Positions 43,063 to 53,458 of a stretch of 64,000 nucleotides of DNA are shown in pieces; positions within the stretch are counted from its first letter, which is position 1; the number at the start of each line of letters is the position of its first letter. The DNA is from an uncultured Muribaculaceae bacterium (GTDB taxonomy: Bacteria; Bacteroidota; Bacteroidia; Bacteroidales; Muribaculaceae). The DNA lies in assembly GCA_910584365.1 (NCBI GenBank), contig CAJUAF010000001.1, positions 94,218-158,217 of the forward strand, written 5' to 3'. Both the position numbers and the translations under genes were made by a program. The notes beneath the pieces are model-generated. The model saw only the letters and a list, made by a program, of their open reading frames with translations. It was not told the DNA's origin and made no database searches.

Positions 43063-44163
43063 TTGAAAACCAAGCTCCTTATACTGCTGGCACTCCTGGG
43101 CGCCGCCCCGCTCCGGGGAGTTGATTTCACCTGGGACATCGATTTCTCCTCCGTTTTTGACAACCGCGAGGGGGACCATGACATCACCGCCGCCAAAACC
43201 TATTTCTTCACAAATCTTGCCCCTGAAGCAGGACTCCGGTTCAACACCGCCGACCGCATTGCCGGAGGTGTGGTCTGGAATCAGCCTATCGGATGCGAAT
43301 GGGACGGCCACCGCGTCTCCCCCACTCTTTATTACCGCCACGATGGACGGAAATGGCGTTTCTCGATGGGTATGTTTCCGCGCGGGCAGCTTATCGAGGA
43401 GATGCCCGGCTACCTCTGGAGCGACTCGCTGAGTTATCATCAGAACAATATCCGGGGTGCCCTGGTGCAGTACGTGTCCGACAAAGGATATTTCGACGCA
43501 TATATCGACTGGCGCGGTATGCAGACCCGCAAGCAGCGCGAAGCGTTCAACATCGTATTCCACGGACAGTTCTCCCCGCGCCGCAACTGGTTCGGAATCG
43601 GAGGATACGTCCAGATGAACCACTATGCACTCCAGAAAGACGCCCCCGCTGACCAGCATATCGTTGACAATTTCATCGTCAATCCCTACCTGGCCGCAGA
43701 CCTGGGGAGCAAAGTAAACACCGATTCCCTCAACATCCGCGCCGGATTGCTGATGACCATCGAGCGCAACCGCGCCGTCGAGGATGGAGGATGGCAGACT
43801 CCCGCCGGTTTTTATCTCGAGGCAGTAGGCGAATGGCGCCGTTTCGGGGCTAAGAACACTCTCTATATCGGCAAGCCCCTGTTCCCCTCCTACAACTCCC
43901 CCTCCGCGGAATTTCTTGACAACTCCGCCCCGCACGCCACAGAGGAAGACCTCGTCGCCAATCCCGTGATCTACACCCTGATGGGCCCCGGCCTATACCA
44001 GGGAGAGCCCTTCTATCAGAAAAAATTCTATGACCGTCTGAATCTCTACGCCTACATCATCCGCAACCGCCACGTCTCCCTCCAGGCATCCCTCGACTTC
44101 AACTTCACCCCCTCCTCTTTCATCTTCTACCAGCGCCTCCTCCTTCGCGTCACCCTCCCCTGA
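43063..44163 (+). CDS. Outer-membrane barrel-like protein, TTG start
   Basis: A 366-residue exported protein with signal peptide (KTKLLILLALLGAAPLRG) and a long run of amphipathic beta-strands ending VSLQASLDFNFTPSSFIFYQRLLLRVTLP, the aromatic end typical of outer-membrane barrels. I recognise no named family. The start must be TTG at 43063: the previous stop (43057-43059) is in the same frame and no ATG occurs for about 100 codons. The tight gap suggests translational coupling to the YitT-like gene. Confidence 0.7.
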   Translation: MKTKLLILLALLGAAPLRGVDFTWDIDFSSVFDNREGDHDITAAKTYFFTNLAPEAGLRFNTADRIAGGVVWNQPIGCEWDGHRVSPTLYYRHDGRKWRFSMGMFPRGQLIEEMPGYLWSDSLSYHQNNIRGALVQYVSDKGYFDAYIDWRGMQTRKQREAFNIVFHGQFSPRRNWFGIGGYVQMNHYALQKDAPADQHIVDNFIVNPYLAADLGSKVNTDSLNIRAGLLMTIERNRAVEDGGWQTPAGFYLEAVGEWRRFGAKNTLYIGKPLFPSYNSPSAEFLDNSAPHATEEDLVANPVIYTLMGPGLYQGEPFYQKKFYDRLNLYAYIIRNRHVSLQASLDFNFTPSSFIFYQRLLLRVTLP

Positions 44164-44214
44164 TGCCCCGATTCAGCCTCCTTGCGGCGCCCAGTTTTTC
44201 CGGGCTGACCGCAT

Positions 44215-44259
44215 AAAAAAGCAATTCCCGCAGACAGATTCCGCGGGAATTGCTTTTTT
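44215..44259. terminator. Bidirectional terminator
   Basis: AAAAAAGCAATTCCCGC (44215-44231) pairs with GCGGGAATTGCTTTTTT (44243-44259), a 17-bp perfect stem with an 11-base loop and A/T tails, between convergent genes. Confidence 0.9.
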
Positions 44260-44311
44260 ATTTTCCCTGTATGTCCCGGAGCAGCCATACTCAGAAAAAG
44301 AGGAACGCCGC

Positions 44312-45007
44312 CTATTTGAGGCGGAAGAGGTAGCCGAGAGTAATCTGGATGGAGGAGCCCCGGGAAGCGGAGAACACATCCCTTTTGGCCGAGGGGAAGA
44401 TGTTGCCCAGGCCGTAGTAGTATCGGCCCTCGAGGGTGATGCTGTGGCGTCGCCGGATAACGAACTCCACACCGGCACCGGCTGTGATACCGTAGTCAAA
44501 GCGGTTGGAGATTTTCATCTGCATCTCCTCATAGCGGCGGTTGCCGGGGAAGTCAGGCACGTCAGGAGCCTCCATATAGGGGAAATCGGAGGTAATCTTG
44601 TCCCCGATCATATAGCAGAGCTGCGGTCCGAGATTGAAGAAACCTTTTACCGTCCGGCTTCCGAAAAATATATGGGTCATAATCGGGAGTTCGAGGTATG
44701 TCAGACGGCGCTGATAGCTCAGTGGCGTTTCCTCGAAGTCCTCTTTCCATCCTCTCTGTTCGATATTGAGTTCCGCCAGCAGACCGACGTGGCGTTCCTC
44801 AGCATACCGGAAACTGAAGCCGAAGTTCATCCCCCCGAGCATCTTTTCCTTTATCGAAGGATAGAAAGACTGCCGGGCCAGGGAAACACCGCCATGCACC
44901 CCGACATGAACATGGGGGATATAATGGCGCTGGGCCACGGCTGACAGGGCCGCACAGAACAGCGCCCCCGCCAACAGCAATCCGCGGACTGACAACTGCC
45001 TTCTCAT
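44312..45007 (-). CDS. PorT-like outer-membrane beta-barrel protein
   Basis: A 231-residue exported barrel (signal ...LLLAGALFCAALSAVA) with the PorT/OMP_b-brl_2 pattern: HVHVGVHGGVSLARQSF, YLELPIMTHIFFGSR, KGFFNLGPQLCYMIGD, ITAGAGVEFVIRRRHSITLEGRYYYGLGNIF and a final aromatic strand IQITLGYLFRLK. Relatives include PorT, a part of type IX secretion, but most family members have unknown roles. Its ATG overlaps the stop of the upstream LysM gene (45004-45007), so the two are co-translated and may act together at the envelope. Confidence 0.83.
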   Translation of the reverse strand: MRRQLSVRGLLLAGALFCAALSAVAQRHYIPHVHVGVHGGVSLARQSFYPSIKEKMLGGMNFGFSFRYAEERHVGLLAELNIEQRGWKEDFEETPLSYQRRLTYLELPIMTHIFFGSRTVKGFFNLGPQLCYMIGDKITSDFPYMEAPDVPDFPGNRRYEEMQMKISNRFDYGITAGAGVEFVIRRRHSITLEGRYYYGLGNIFPSAKRDVFSASRGSSIQITLGYLFRLK

Positions 45008-46710
45008 TTCAGTGTCTTTTCAATTGAACCGCCGGGCATATATTTTATCAGGAAGAGGGCGTCATTGAACATACCGCCGCCGGGGACTTCCCGCAGCCTT
45101 ATGCCGCTCTGGATGCCGGAGAATTCCCGGGTAATATCGCCGTCGCGGGCCTCCATGCTCCTGAGACCTTCGATAACCATGATTCCGGTATCATAGCCAA
45201 GTACTCCCAGCACAGGCATCTGTTTGTCGAGAATCTCATTGCCGAAAGCCCTGGTGAAATCCTCATGCAGCCGGCGGGATTCGTCGCTCCCCTCCAGGGG
45301 ACAATAACGGGAATAGATGGTAGTCTCCAGGGCGCATATCTGGTCGAACTGCTCTCCGCGGAAAGTGGCCCATTCGGGGTAACCGAACAGCTGCACGGCG
45401 GAAGCATCGGCGGCGCGTTCCTTGACTGTCTTCAAAGCATGGATGAAACGCGAGAATTCATCGCGGTTGCCTGATACGGGAATAAATACCAGCGGAGTCA
45501 CATTCGGGTCAAGGTCCTCCAGGTCGGCGTCAGGCATATAACCGTCGAATTCCACTTCGCGGAAATAGCGGCCGTCGGCGTTGAGCCGCTGTTTGAGAGC
45601 CGTAGTGAACTCCTCCTTGTCCTGCCGTCCCCCTTTACGGGAAAGGAATACGGGGGTGTAACCGGGATAACTGTCAATGAATCCCTCGATGGCGCGCTCA
45701 TACATCCGGTCATGGGGGATATTGGTCTGAATCATTCCCGGACGGGTCATATAGGAAGTGTCCCTGACGGCAAACACATTGACAATCAGCGCATCCTGCG
45801 GAGCTATTGCGGAAATCGAATTAAGCTGGGTCTGATTGTCAGGAGCGATAATCAGGTCCACGTCCGCCATTTCCGGACGCGTCATGATGGCCCGGACCGT
45901 GTCGTTATTGGCCGACGAATCATAAACGCGGATGTTCACCGGACGACGGCCCGGGAGGTTAAGTGTATCGGCTGCCAGAAGGAATCCCTTGTAAAATTCG
46001 GTATAAAGCTGAGTCTGACGTCCCATGTTCTCCTCTTCAAGGAGGAAAGGAAGAATCACAGCCAGCTGGAGCGGTTCCCGGTCTTCGGCAGAAACCAGGA
46101 CAGTGTCGGCCGCTACGGAATCCGCGTAAACTTCTTCCGATGCCGCCACATTGAGATCGTCAGGAGCGTAGGAGGCTACAATGGAATCGGCTTTCTCCAT
46201 ACGCACAACGCTGTCCTCCTCCTTTTCAACCGGAACCGACTCGTCTTCCCCAACCTCCTGTTCTTTAAGCCTGAGGCGCATCCCGGGACGAATTCCGCCG
46301 GCGGCCGAAGAGTTAAGCGCCATCAGGTCCTCCATCTTCATGCCATACTGACGTGCGATGCCGTAGATACTCTCCCCTTTCTTTACCACATGAGTTACGG
46401 CTCCGGAATCCACATAGTCTCCGGCGGGGTCTTTCGATTCTGTTTCAGCGGGGAAAAACAGGCGCATCCTCGGCTTTACGCCATCGGCGACCGAGGGATT
46501 GTTCTGCCTGATGTCATTAACGGAAATTCCTAATTTTTCGGCGATTCCGTAGAGATTGTCGCCGGGCTGGACATCATAGTAATATACCACCTTTCCGTTT
46601 ACACGGCGCGTCGGGAGGTCATTGACGGTCAAAGCCCGGACCGAAGTGGCGGTCAGCAATGCGGAAGCGAGCATGACAGCCGCCGGGCGCAGTATCTTGG
46701 AGAATTTCAT
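45004..46710 (-). CDS. LysM and periplasmic binding-protein fusion
   Basis: A 568-residue exported protein. Signal peptide (MKFSKILRPAAVMLASALLTATSVRA), two LysM domains (YYYDVQPGDNLYGIAEKLG and HVVKKGESIYGIARQYG) that bind peptidoglycan, a Glu/Asp-rich linker, then a type I periplasmic binding-protein fold (LQLAVILPFLLEEENMGRQTQLYTEFYKGFLLAADTLN onward), as in LivJ- or LpoA-like domains. Such fusions could regulate cell-wall synthesis from outside. The frame starts at 46758, but the promoter box at 46736-46743 lies within that extension, so ATG 46710 is the start. Confidence 0.85.
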   Translation of the reverse strand: MKFSKILRPAAVMLASALLTATSVRALTVNDLPTRRVNGKVVYYYDVQPGDNLYGIAEKLGISVNDIRQNNPSVADGVKPRMRLFFPAETESKDPAGDYVDSGAVTHVVKKGESIYGIARQYGMKMEDLMALNSSAAGGIRPGMRLRLKEQEVGEDESVPVEKEEDSVVRMEKADSIVASYAPDDLNVAASEEVYADSVAADTVLVSAEDREPLQLAVILPFLLEEENMGRQTQLYTEFYKGFLLAADTLNLPGRRPVNIRVYDSSANNDTVRAIMTRPEMADVDLIIAPDNQTQLNSISAIAPQDALIVNVFAVRDTSYMTRPGMIQTNIPHDRMYERAIEGFIDSYPGYTPVFLSRKGGRQDKEEFTTALKQRLNADGRYFREVEFDGYMPDADLEDLDPNVTPLVFIPVSGNRDEFSRFIHALKTVKERAADASAVQLFGYPEWATFRGEQFDQICALETTIYSRYCPLEGSDESRRLHEDFTRAFGNEILDKQMPVLGVLGYDTGIMVIEGLRSMEARDGDITREFSGIQSGIRLREVPGGGMFNDALFLIKYMPGGSIEKTLK

Positions 46711-46735
46711 CCTTTCAGGTATCTGAATTGTTCTG

Positions 46736-46767
46736 CAAAGATACGGCGTTTTAGCCAATTAAGCAAA
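46736..46767 (-). promoter_or_regulatory. Promoter of the LysM gene
   Basis: On the minus strand TTTG (46767-46764), 20-base spacer, TATCTTTG (46743-46736): consensus Bacteroidetes promoter, 26 bases before ATG 46710. Confidence 0.8.
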
Positions 46768-46856
46768 CGAAGCCCCCGTAAGGTGTGATTTTTTCATTTC
46801 CGGCCCCGGAAATCCCGTCCGATCCTTCCGGAAAACCGTAGTAATCCCTGATAATT

Positions 46857-48071
46857 TCAGTCCAGGAGGGGAAGAATCCGGTGGAGGGCGGCGATGAAGA
46901 TGTCTACTTCCTCCCGGGTATTGTACAGGCCGAAAGAGGCCCTGACGGTCCCTTCGATGCCGTAAGCCTCCATCAGCGGCTGGGCGCAGTGATGGCCGGT
47001 ACGGACGGCCACTCCGAGTTTGTCGAGCAGCATCCCCGTATCATAGTGATGGGCATGGCCGATAAGGAAAGAAATCAGCGGAGCCTTTCCAGGCGTAGTT
47101 CCGAAAATACGCATACGGGGAATCTCCTTCATCTGCTCCGTGGCGTAATGCAGCAGATCGAGTTCATGGGCCTCGATGCGCTCCATGCCGATTTCCCGTA
47201 TATAGTCGATACAGGCCGAAAAGGCGGCGATTCCCACGAAATCCGGAGTCCCGGCCTCGAATTTCAGAGGAGGCTCCTCGAAAGTCGTACCGGAAAAAGA
47301 GACGTGCTTTATCATCTCCCCTCCCCCCTGATAAGGAGGCATACGGTCCAGAAGCTCGCGGCGCCCGTAGAGGACTCCGACTCCGGTCGGCCCATACATC
47401 TTGTGGGAGGAGAAGACATAGAAATCGGCTCCGAGGGCCTGCACGTCGATTGTAAGATGGGGAGCGGCCTGCGCCCCGTCCACAAGCACCACGGCCCCCC
47501 GTTCATGGGCATACCGGACCATCTCGCTGACGGGATTGACTGTGCCAAGCACATTGGAGATATGGCAGAAAGAGACCACGCGGGTGCGGGGAGTGAACAG
47601 GCGGCGGTACACCTCCATATCGAGAGAACCGTCTTCCAGCACGGGCACAACCTTTATCACTATCCCTTTCCTCTGCTGAAGCAACTGCCAGGGAACGATA
47701 TTGGCATGATGCTCCATCTGAGTGAGGATGATTTCATCCCCCGGTTCAAGCAGTTCGCCGTAGGATGAAGCCACAAGGTTTATCCCCTCGGTGGTGCCCC
47801 GGGTGAATATAATCTCCTCGCGTGAGGGGGCGTTGATATACTCCCTCACCTTGTCGCGGGTGGCCTCCATCAGTTCGGTGGCCTCCTGCGAGAGGAAGAA
47901 TACTCCACGGTGGACGTTGGCCTTATGCTCGACATACATCTTCCTGACGGCCTCGACAACCTGGCGCGGGGTCTGGGAAGTGGCCGTGTTGTCGAAATAA
48001 ACAAGCGGTTTGCCATAGACTTTCCGCTCAAGAATCGGATAATCGCGCCGGAGCGCCTCTACGTCGAACAT
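46857..48071 (-). CDS. sufS: SufS cysteine desulfurase
   Basis: A 404-residue PLP enzyme taking sulfur from cysteine for Fe-S cluster assembly. The PLP lysine is Lys224 in SSHKMYGPTG; the persulfide-forming Cys362 lies in VRTGHHCAQPLMEAYG. It is the last gene of a minus-strand run cvpA-sufB-sufC-sufD-sufS. No SufE or SufU partner is visible within the window. Length is normal. Confidence 0.96.
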   Translation of the reverse strand: MFDVEALRRDYPILERKVYGKPLVYFDNTATSQTPRQVVEAVRKMYVEHKANVHRGVFFLSQEATELMEATRDKVREYINAPSREEIIFTRGTTEGINLVASSYGELLEPGDEIILTQMEHHANIVPWQLLQQRKGIVIKVVPVLEDGSLDMEVYRRLFTPRTRVVSFCHISNVLGTVNPVSEMVRYAHERGAVVLVDGAQAAPHLTIDVQALGADFYVFSSHKMYGPTGVGVLYGRRELLDRMPPYQGGGEMIKHVSFSGTTFEEPPLKFEAGTPDFVGIAAFSACIDYIREIGMERIEAHELDLLHYATEQMKEIPRMRIFGTTPGKAPLISFLIGHAHHYDTGMLLDKLGVAVRTGHHCAQPLMEAYGIEGTVRASFGLYNTREEVDIFIAALHRILPLLD

Positions 48072-48094
48072 TTTTCTCTTATTCTCTTAAATCG

Positions 48095-49441
48095 TTAGTC
48101 AATCGAAGAATCTTTTTGCTGACATCCGGCGCAGGAACCTTTGCCGCACTGGCCGGAAAAACGCAGGTCGACAAGGTGGCGCAGCCGGTCGCGCAGCGTC
48201 TCCAGACGAATCCGGTCGATTACGTCCACCATGAACGCCTGCATCAGCATCCGGCGCGCTTCCTCGCGGGGGATGCCGCGGGCCTGCATATAAAAGAGCG
48301 CCGCCGCGTCGAGCTGTCCCGTGGAAGCTCCGTGGGAACATTTGACGTCGTCGTTGTAAATCAGCAGCTGAGGCTGGGTATGCATCCGGGCGTCCGTCGA
48401 GGCAAGCAGGTTGCGGTTGGTCTGGAACGCCTCGTTGAACCGGGCGTCCCGGGCCACTTCTATGCACCCTTCGAACGCTCCGCGGGCCTTTTCGTCAAGG
48501 ACATACTTGAAAAGCTGGTCGCTTTCGGAGCGGTCGGAGCGGTGGAGCAGGTATGAGGAGTTATCTATATGCTGGCAGCCGGAGCCGATAGCCATCCCGG
48601 ACAGAAGGGTATGGCAGCCGTCTCCCGCTATGTCTGCGAAGTATTCGTTGCGGGTCTTGCCGTTTGTGAGGGTCGAGGCGCAGATATTCAGGCTGGAACC
48701 TGCTTCCTGGCGGCAACGGAAACGACACCACCGCACGGTATCGGCCGAGGATTCCTCGATATCGTACCAGTCTACTTTAGAATTCCGGCCCGCGAAGATC
48801 TCCACAATCTCCGAGGAGGCGAACCGGATGCCGGCAGTCTGGGTGTGGTCACACTTGAGGACGGCAATCTCGGCCTCATCTTCGGCTATCACAATGACAC
48901 GCCTGGCCGCGAAAAGCGGCGCGGGGGAACTGAAGATATCCACAAGCTGTACAGGCTTGTCAAGCCTTACACCCTTTCCGATATGAATCAGGACACCGTC
49001 CTGGAGCAGGAGCGCATTGAAGGCGGAGGCAATGTCGGAATTATCACCGGCATACCGCGCCAGAAGCTCGGGGTCGGCCTCGCGCAGCGAACAGACCGTC
49101 ACCCCGGCGGGAAGATTCTTCAGCAGAGTGGCCGTCGGTACGAAACGGTCATTGACAACCACGGCCATAAGCGTCGATACATTCGGAACATCGCAGCGGA
49201 ACGACTCGGCGACGTTCACGGGAATACTGACCCGGTTGACGTTCACCCCCAGATCGGGAGCGAACATCTCCTCGACGGAGGTCTTGGCGTAGCCTTCGTC
49301 GGAAGTGTCGGGAAGTCTGCCCGCATTCTCCAGGACCGCGAGAGCCGCGGGGCGCAGGGCGTTCAGGGCCTCGGGCGCATTGGCGTCCAAAGCCGCCCGG
49401 TCGCTGCGGAACAGGTCGATATATTGTTTAAGCGCCGACAT
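48095..49441 (-). CDS. sufD: SufD Fe-S assembly scaffold subunit
   Basis: A 448-residue SufD, partner of SufB in the SufBC2D scaffold complex. The right-handed beta-helix core and C-terminal helices are recognisable (GCIEVARDARFNEAFQTNRNLLASTDARMHTQPQLLIYNDDVKCSHGASTGQLDAAALFYMQARGIPREEARRMLMQAFMVDVIDRI). The C-terminus ends with QCGKGSCAGCQQ, a short cysteine-rich tail not usual for SufD. It starts 2 bases after the sufC stop. Confidence 0.95.
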   Translation of the reverse strand: MSALKQYIDLFRSDRAALDANAPEALNALRPAALAVLENAGRLPDTSDEGYAKTSVEEMFAPDLGVNVNRVSIPVNVAESFRCDVPNVSTLMAVVVNDRFVPTATLLKNLPAGVTVCSLREADPELLARYAGDNSDIASAFNALLLQDGVLIHIGKGVRLDKPVQLVDIFSSPAPLFAARRVIVIAEDEAEIAVLKCDHTQTAGIRFASSEIVEIFAGRNSKVDWYDIEESSADTVRWCRFRCRQEAGSSLNICASTLTNGKTRNEYFADIAGDGCHTLLSGMAIGSGCQHIDNSSYLLHRSDRSESDQLFKYVLDEKARGAFEGCIEVARDARFNEAFQTNRNLLASTDARMHTQPQLLIYNDDVKCSHGASTGQLDAAALFYMQARGIPREEARRMLMQAFMVDVIDRIRLETLRDRLRHLVDLRFSGQCGKGSCAGCQQKDSSID

Positions 49442-49443
49442 GA

Positions 49444-50223
49444 TCAGTCCTCCTTCCGTTTGTCCTCTTCCTCTTTGATCCAGTCGTAGCCTCTCTCTTC
49501 AAGTTCCAGGGCAAGCTCGGGGCCTCCGGTGCGGACGATGCGCCCCTTGTAGAGGACATGGACGAAATCGGGCTTGATATAGTCCAGAAGACGCTGGTAG
49601 TGGGTGATTACTATCGTGGCGTTGCGGTCGGTCTTGAGTTTGTTGACTCCACCGGCCACAACCCGCAGGGCGTCTATGTCGAGACCCGAGTCAGTCTCGT
49701 CGAGAATCGCCAGGCGCGGTTCAAGGACCGCCATCTGGAAAATTTCGTTTCTCTTTTTCTCGCCGCCGGAGAACCCTTCGTTCACCGACCGGGAGGCGAG
49801 CTTATTGTCAAGTTCGACAATCGCGCGTTTGCGGCGCATAAGTTTCAGGAAATCACTGGCCGACAGGGGTTCTTCATGGAAATACTCGCGCTTGGCGTTG
49901 ACGGCGGCACGCATGAAATTGACCATCGAGACCCCGGGGATTTCGACCGGATACTGGAACGACAGGAAAAGCCCCTCATGGGAGCGGTCTTCGGGGGAGA
50001 GCGCCAGCAGGTCGATACCGTGGAAAACAGCTGAGCCACCTGTCACGGTAAACGCGGGATTGCCGGCAAGCACACTCGAGAAGGTGGATTTTCCGGACCC
50101 GTTGGGGCCCATTATGGCATGAACCTCACCGGGACGTACCGTAAGGTTCACCCCCTTGAGGATTTCTTTGTTTTCAACTCTGGCGCGGAGGTCGGTGACC
50201 TTCAGCAATATATCGTCGCTCAT
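49444..50223 (-). CDS. sufC: SufC Fe-S assembly ATPase
   Basis: A 259-residue ABC-type ATPase that drives shape change of SufB/SufD during Fe-S cluster building. Walker A GPNGSGKST (39-47), signature NEGFSGGEKKRNEI, Walker B LAILDETDSGLD and the switch His in VITHYQRLL are all intact. It lies between sufB and sufD on the minus strand, 75 bases after sufB. Confidence 0.97.
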   Translation of the reverse strand: MSDDILLKVTDLRARVENKEILKGVNLTVRPGEVHAIMGPNGSGKSTFSSVLAGNPAFTVTGGSAVFHGIDLLALSPEDRSHEGLFLSFQYPVEIPGVSMVNFMRAAVNAKREYFHEEPLSASDFLKLMRRKRAIVELDNKLASRSVNEGFSGGEKKRNEIFQMAVLEPRLAILDETDSGLDIDALRVVAGGVNKLKTDRNATIVITHYQRLLDYIKPDFVHVLYKGRIVRTGGPELALELEERGYDWIKEEEDKRKED

Positions 50224-50298
50224 AGTCTTATGAGTTTATGGGATTCTTTAAGGGTTTTCAATCGGTCCTGGAGAGAGGAGAAAGAAAAGGCAGGGGCG

Positions 50299-51744
<1,446 letters not shown>

Positions 51745-51782
51745 ATCTGTTGTTTAAGTAGTCGTTTTTCAATATTGCCGGA

Positions 51783-52262
51783 TCAGCCGAACGCCCAGCC
51801 CAGTACGGCCGGCGCCAGGTCTGCGATCCCCTGGGCGACCTTACCTCCGGCGATGGAAGACAGGTCGCTGCACGAAGTACCCGGCTTTATCACCATCCAC
51901 AGGTTCAGCGCCACGCTAAGGCCCATCATCCACTCGAAGAGGCAGAACAGTGAGCCTCCGACGCGGTCGAACAGCCCGAGCGACAGCGCGTGGGTAGTCT
52001 TTTTCAACAGCAGGGCCAGAAGCCTGACAGCCAGATAGCCGGCAATGAACAGGAGGACTTTGGCCAGGACAACGTTTGCCAGGCAGACTTCTCCAGCATC
52101 TCCGGCAAAGACCCGGGCCAGGGGGTCTCCCGCCAGACGCGACAGGACGATTCCGGCAATAACGGCGCCGACGGCGCCGACCTGGACGATGACTCCTTTC
52201 CAGAATCCTATTACCATCGCCACCGCACCCACTGTCAATAATAAAACATCAAGCGTTGTCAT
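51783..52262 (-). CDS. CvpA-family membrane protein
   Basis: A 159-residue membrane protein with four hydrophobic segments beginning LDVLLLTVGAVAMVIGFWKG and including LFDRVGGSLFCLFEWMMG, the CvpA (colicin V production) pattern. The family is broadly distributed; its role in Bacteroidetes is unknown. It heads the suf operon on the minus strand, with a -7 box at 52288-52295. Confidence 0.88.
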   Translation of the reverse strand: MTTLDVLLLTVGAVAMVIGFWKGVIVQVGAVGAVIAGIVLSRLAGDPLARVFAGDAGEVCLANVVLAKVLLFIAGYLAVRLLALLLKKTTHALSLGLFDRVGGSLFCLFEWMMGLSVALNLWMVIKPGTSCSDLSSIAGGKVAQGIADLAPAVLGWAFG

Positions 52263-52287
52263 TGGTTCATCCGGTTTTTTCAGCCCA

Positions 52288-52295
52288 CAAAATTA
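52288..52295 (-). promoter_or_regulatory. -7 box of the cvpA-suf operon
   Basis: TAATTTTG on the minus strand, 25 bases before the cvpA start. No clear -33 box. An Fe-S regulator site is not evident. Confidence 0.5.
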
Positions 52296-52303
52296 CGTAT
52301 TTT

Positions 52304-52335
52304 TTTCTTAATCTCCGAATTATTTCCTATATTTG
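52304..52335 (+). promoter_or_regulatory. Promoter of mdh
   Basis: TTTC at 52304-52307 (one mismatch to TTTG), 20-base spacer, TATATTTG at 52328-52335. It overlaps the region upstream of the divergent cvpA gene. Confidence 0.65.
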
Positions 52336-52388
52336 CAACGCAAAGGAACTTAACATACAATCAACATAAAAACAATTTGCATTCTGCT

Positions 52389-53324
52389 ATGTCAAAAGTC
52401 ACAGTTGTAGGCGCCGGAAATGTCGGCGCAACCACAGCCAACGTGCTGGTTACCTCTCAGGTCGCTAACGAAGTAGTCCTCATCGACATCAAGGAGGGAG
52501 TCTCCGAAGGTAAGGCTATGGATATCATGCAGACCGCCAATATCCTGGGGCTGCAGACCCGCCTGACCGGTGTCACCAACGACTATTCCATGACCGCGAA
52601 TTCCGATGTAGTGGTAATCACTTCCGGCGTTCCCCGCAAGCCCGGCATGACCCGCGAGGAACTTATCGGCGTCAACGCAAAGATCGTCAAGATGGTGACC
52701 GAGAACGTCCTGGCCCACTCCCCCAACGCCATCATCATCTGCGTGGCAAACCCGATGGACACGATGACCTACCTGATTCACAAGATTTCCGGTCTCCCCA
52801 AAAACCGCATAATCGGCATGGGCGGTGCCCTCGACAGCGCCCGCTTCAAATATTTCCTTTCCATCGCCCTGGGCGCCAACGCTACCGAGGTTGAAGGAAT
52901 CGTTATCGGCGGTCACGGCGACAAGACCATGATCCCCCTGACCCGCTACGCAGCCTACCGCGGAATTCCCGCCTCCTCCCTGATTCCCGCCGAACAGCTT
53001 GAGAAAGTTGCTGCCGACACAATGGTCGGAGGCGCCACCCTCACCAAGCTCCTGGGCACTTCCGCATGGTACGCTCCCGGAGCCGCTTCGGCCCAGATGG
53101 TAGCAGCGGTTCTCGGCGACCAGAAGCGCCTGATTTCCTGCTCGGCACTCCTCGATGGGGAATACGGCGAAAGCGACCTCTGCATCGGCGTTCCCTGTAT
53201 CATCGGCCGCAACGGTATCGAGAAGATTGTCGAGTTCGACCTCAACGACCAGGAGAAAACTCTCTTCAAGGCAAGCGCCGAGGCTGTTCATGCCACCAAT
53301 GCCGCTCTCGCCGGAGTTCTCTGA
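52389..53324 (+). CDS. mdh: Malate dehydrogenase
   Basis: A 311-residue NAD-dependent malate dehydrogenase of the lactate-dehydrogenase-like group. Glycine-rich GAGNVGATTAN (about 8-18) binds NAD; SGVPRKPGMTREELI contains the Arg that marks malate rather than lactate use; catalytic His lies in IGGHGDKTMIPLTRY. It interconverts malate and oxaloacetate in the reductive branch to succinate. Start at ATG 52389 rather than the upstream TTG. A hairpin at 53363-53410 follows. Confidence 0.96.
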   Translation: MSKVTVVGAGNVGATTANVLVTSQVANEVVLIDIKEGVSEGKAMDIMQTANILGLQTRLTGVTNDYSMTANSDVVVITSGVPRKPGMTREELIGVNAKIVKMVTENVLAHSPNAIIICVANPMDTMTYLIHKISGLPKNRIIGMGGALDSARFKYFLSIALGANATEVEGIVIGGHGDKTMIPLTRYAAYRGIPASSLIPAEQLEKVAADTMVGGATLTKLLGTSAWYAPGAASAQMVAAVLGDQKRLISCSALLDGEYGESDLCIGVPCIIGRNGIEKIVEFDLNDQEKTLFKASAEAVHATNAALAGVL

Positions 53325-53362
53325 TATGTAAGATCCCATCCCGGACTATTATAAACTGACAG

Positions 53363-53410
53363 GAAATCATGCCGTAGAAGAGGGACTCACGACCCATTCG
53401 GCATGATTTC
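53363..53410 (+). terminator. Hairpin after mdh
   Basis: GAAATCATGCCG (53363-53374) pairs with CGGCATGATTTC (53399-53410), 12 bp with a 24-base loop, followed by TTGTTATATT. Confidence 0.65.
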
Positions 53411-53458
53411 TTGTTATATTACCGAAAGCCTGAACATTTTATAAACAGACTGACTACA

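Noticed and set aside
46711..46758. Upstream start of the LysM gene
   Set aside because: The promoter's -7 box lies inside this stretch, so it would not be transcribed as coding.
46796..46813. Hairpin downstream of sufS as its terminator
   Set aside because: Short stem with an A-rich rather than T-rich tail on the minus strand.
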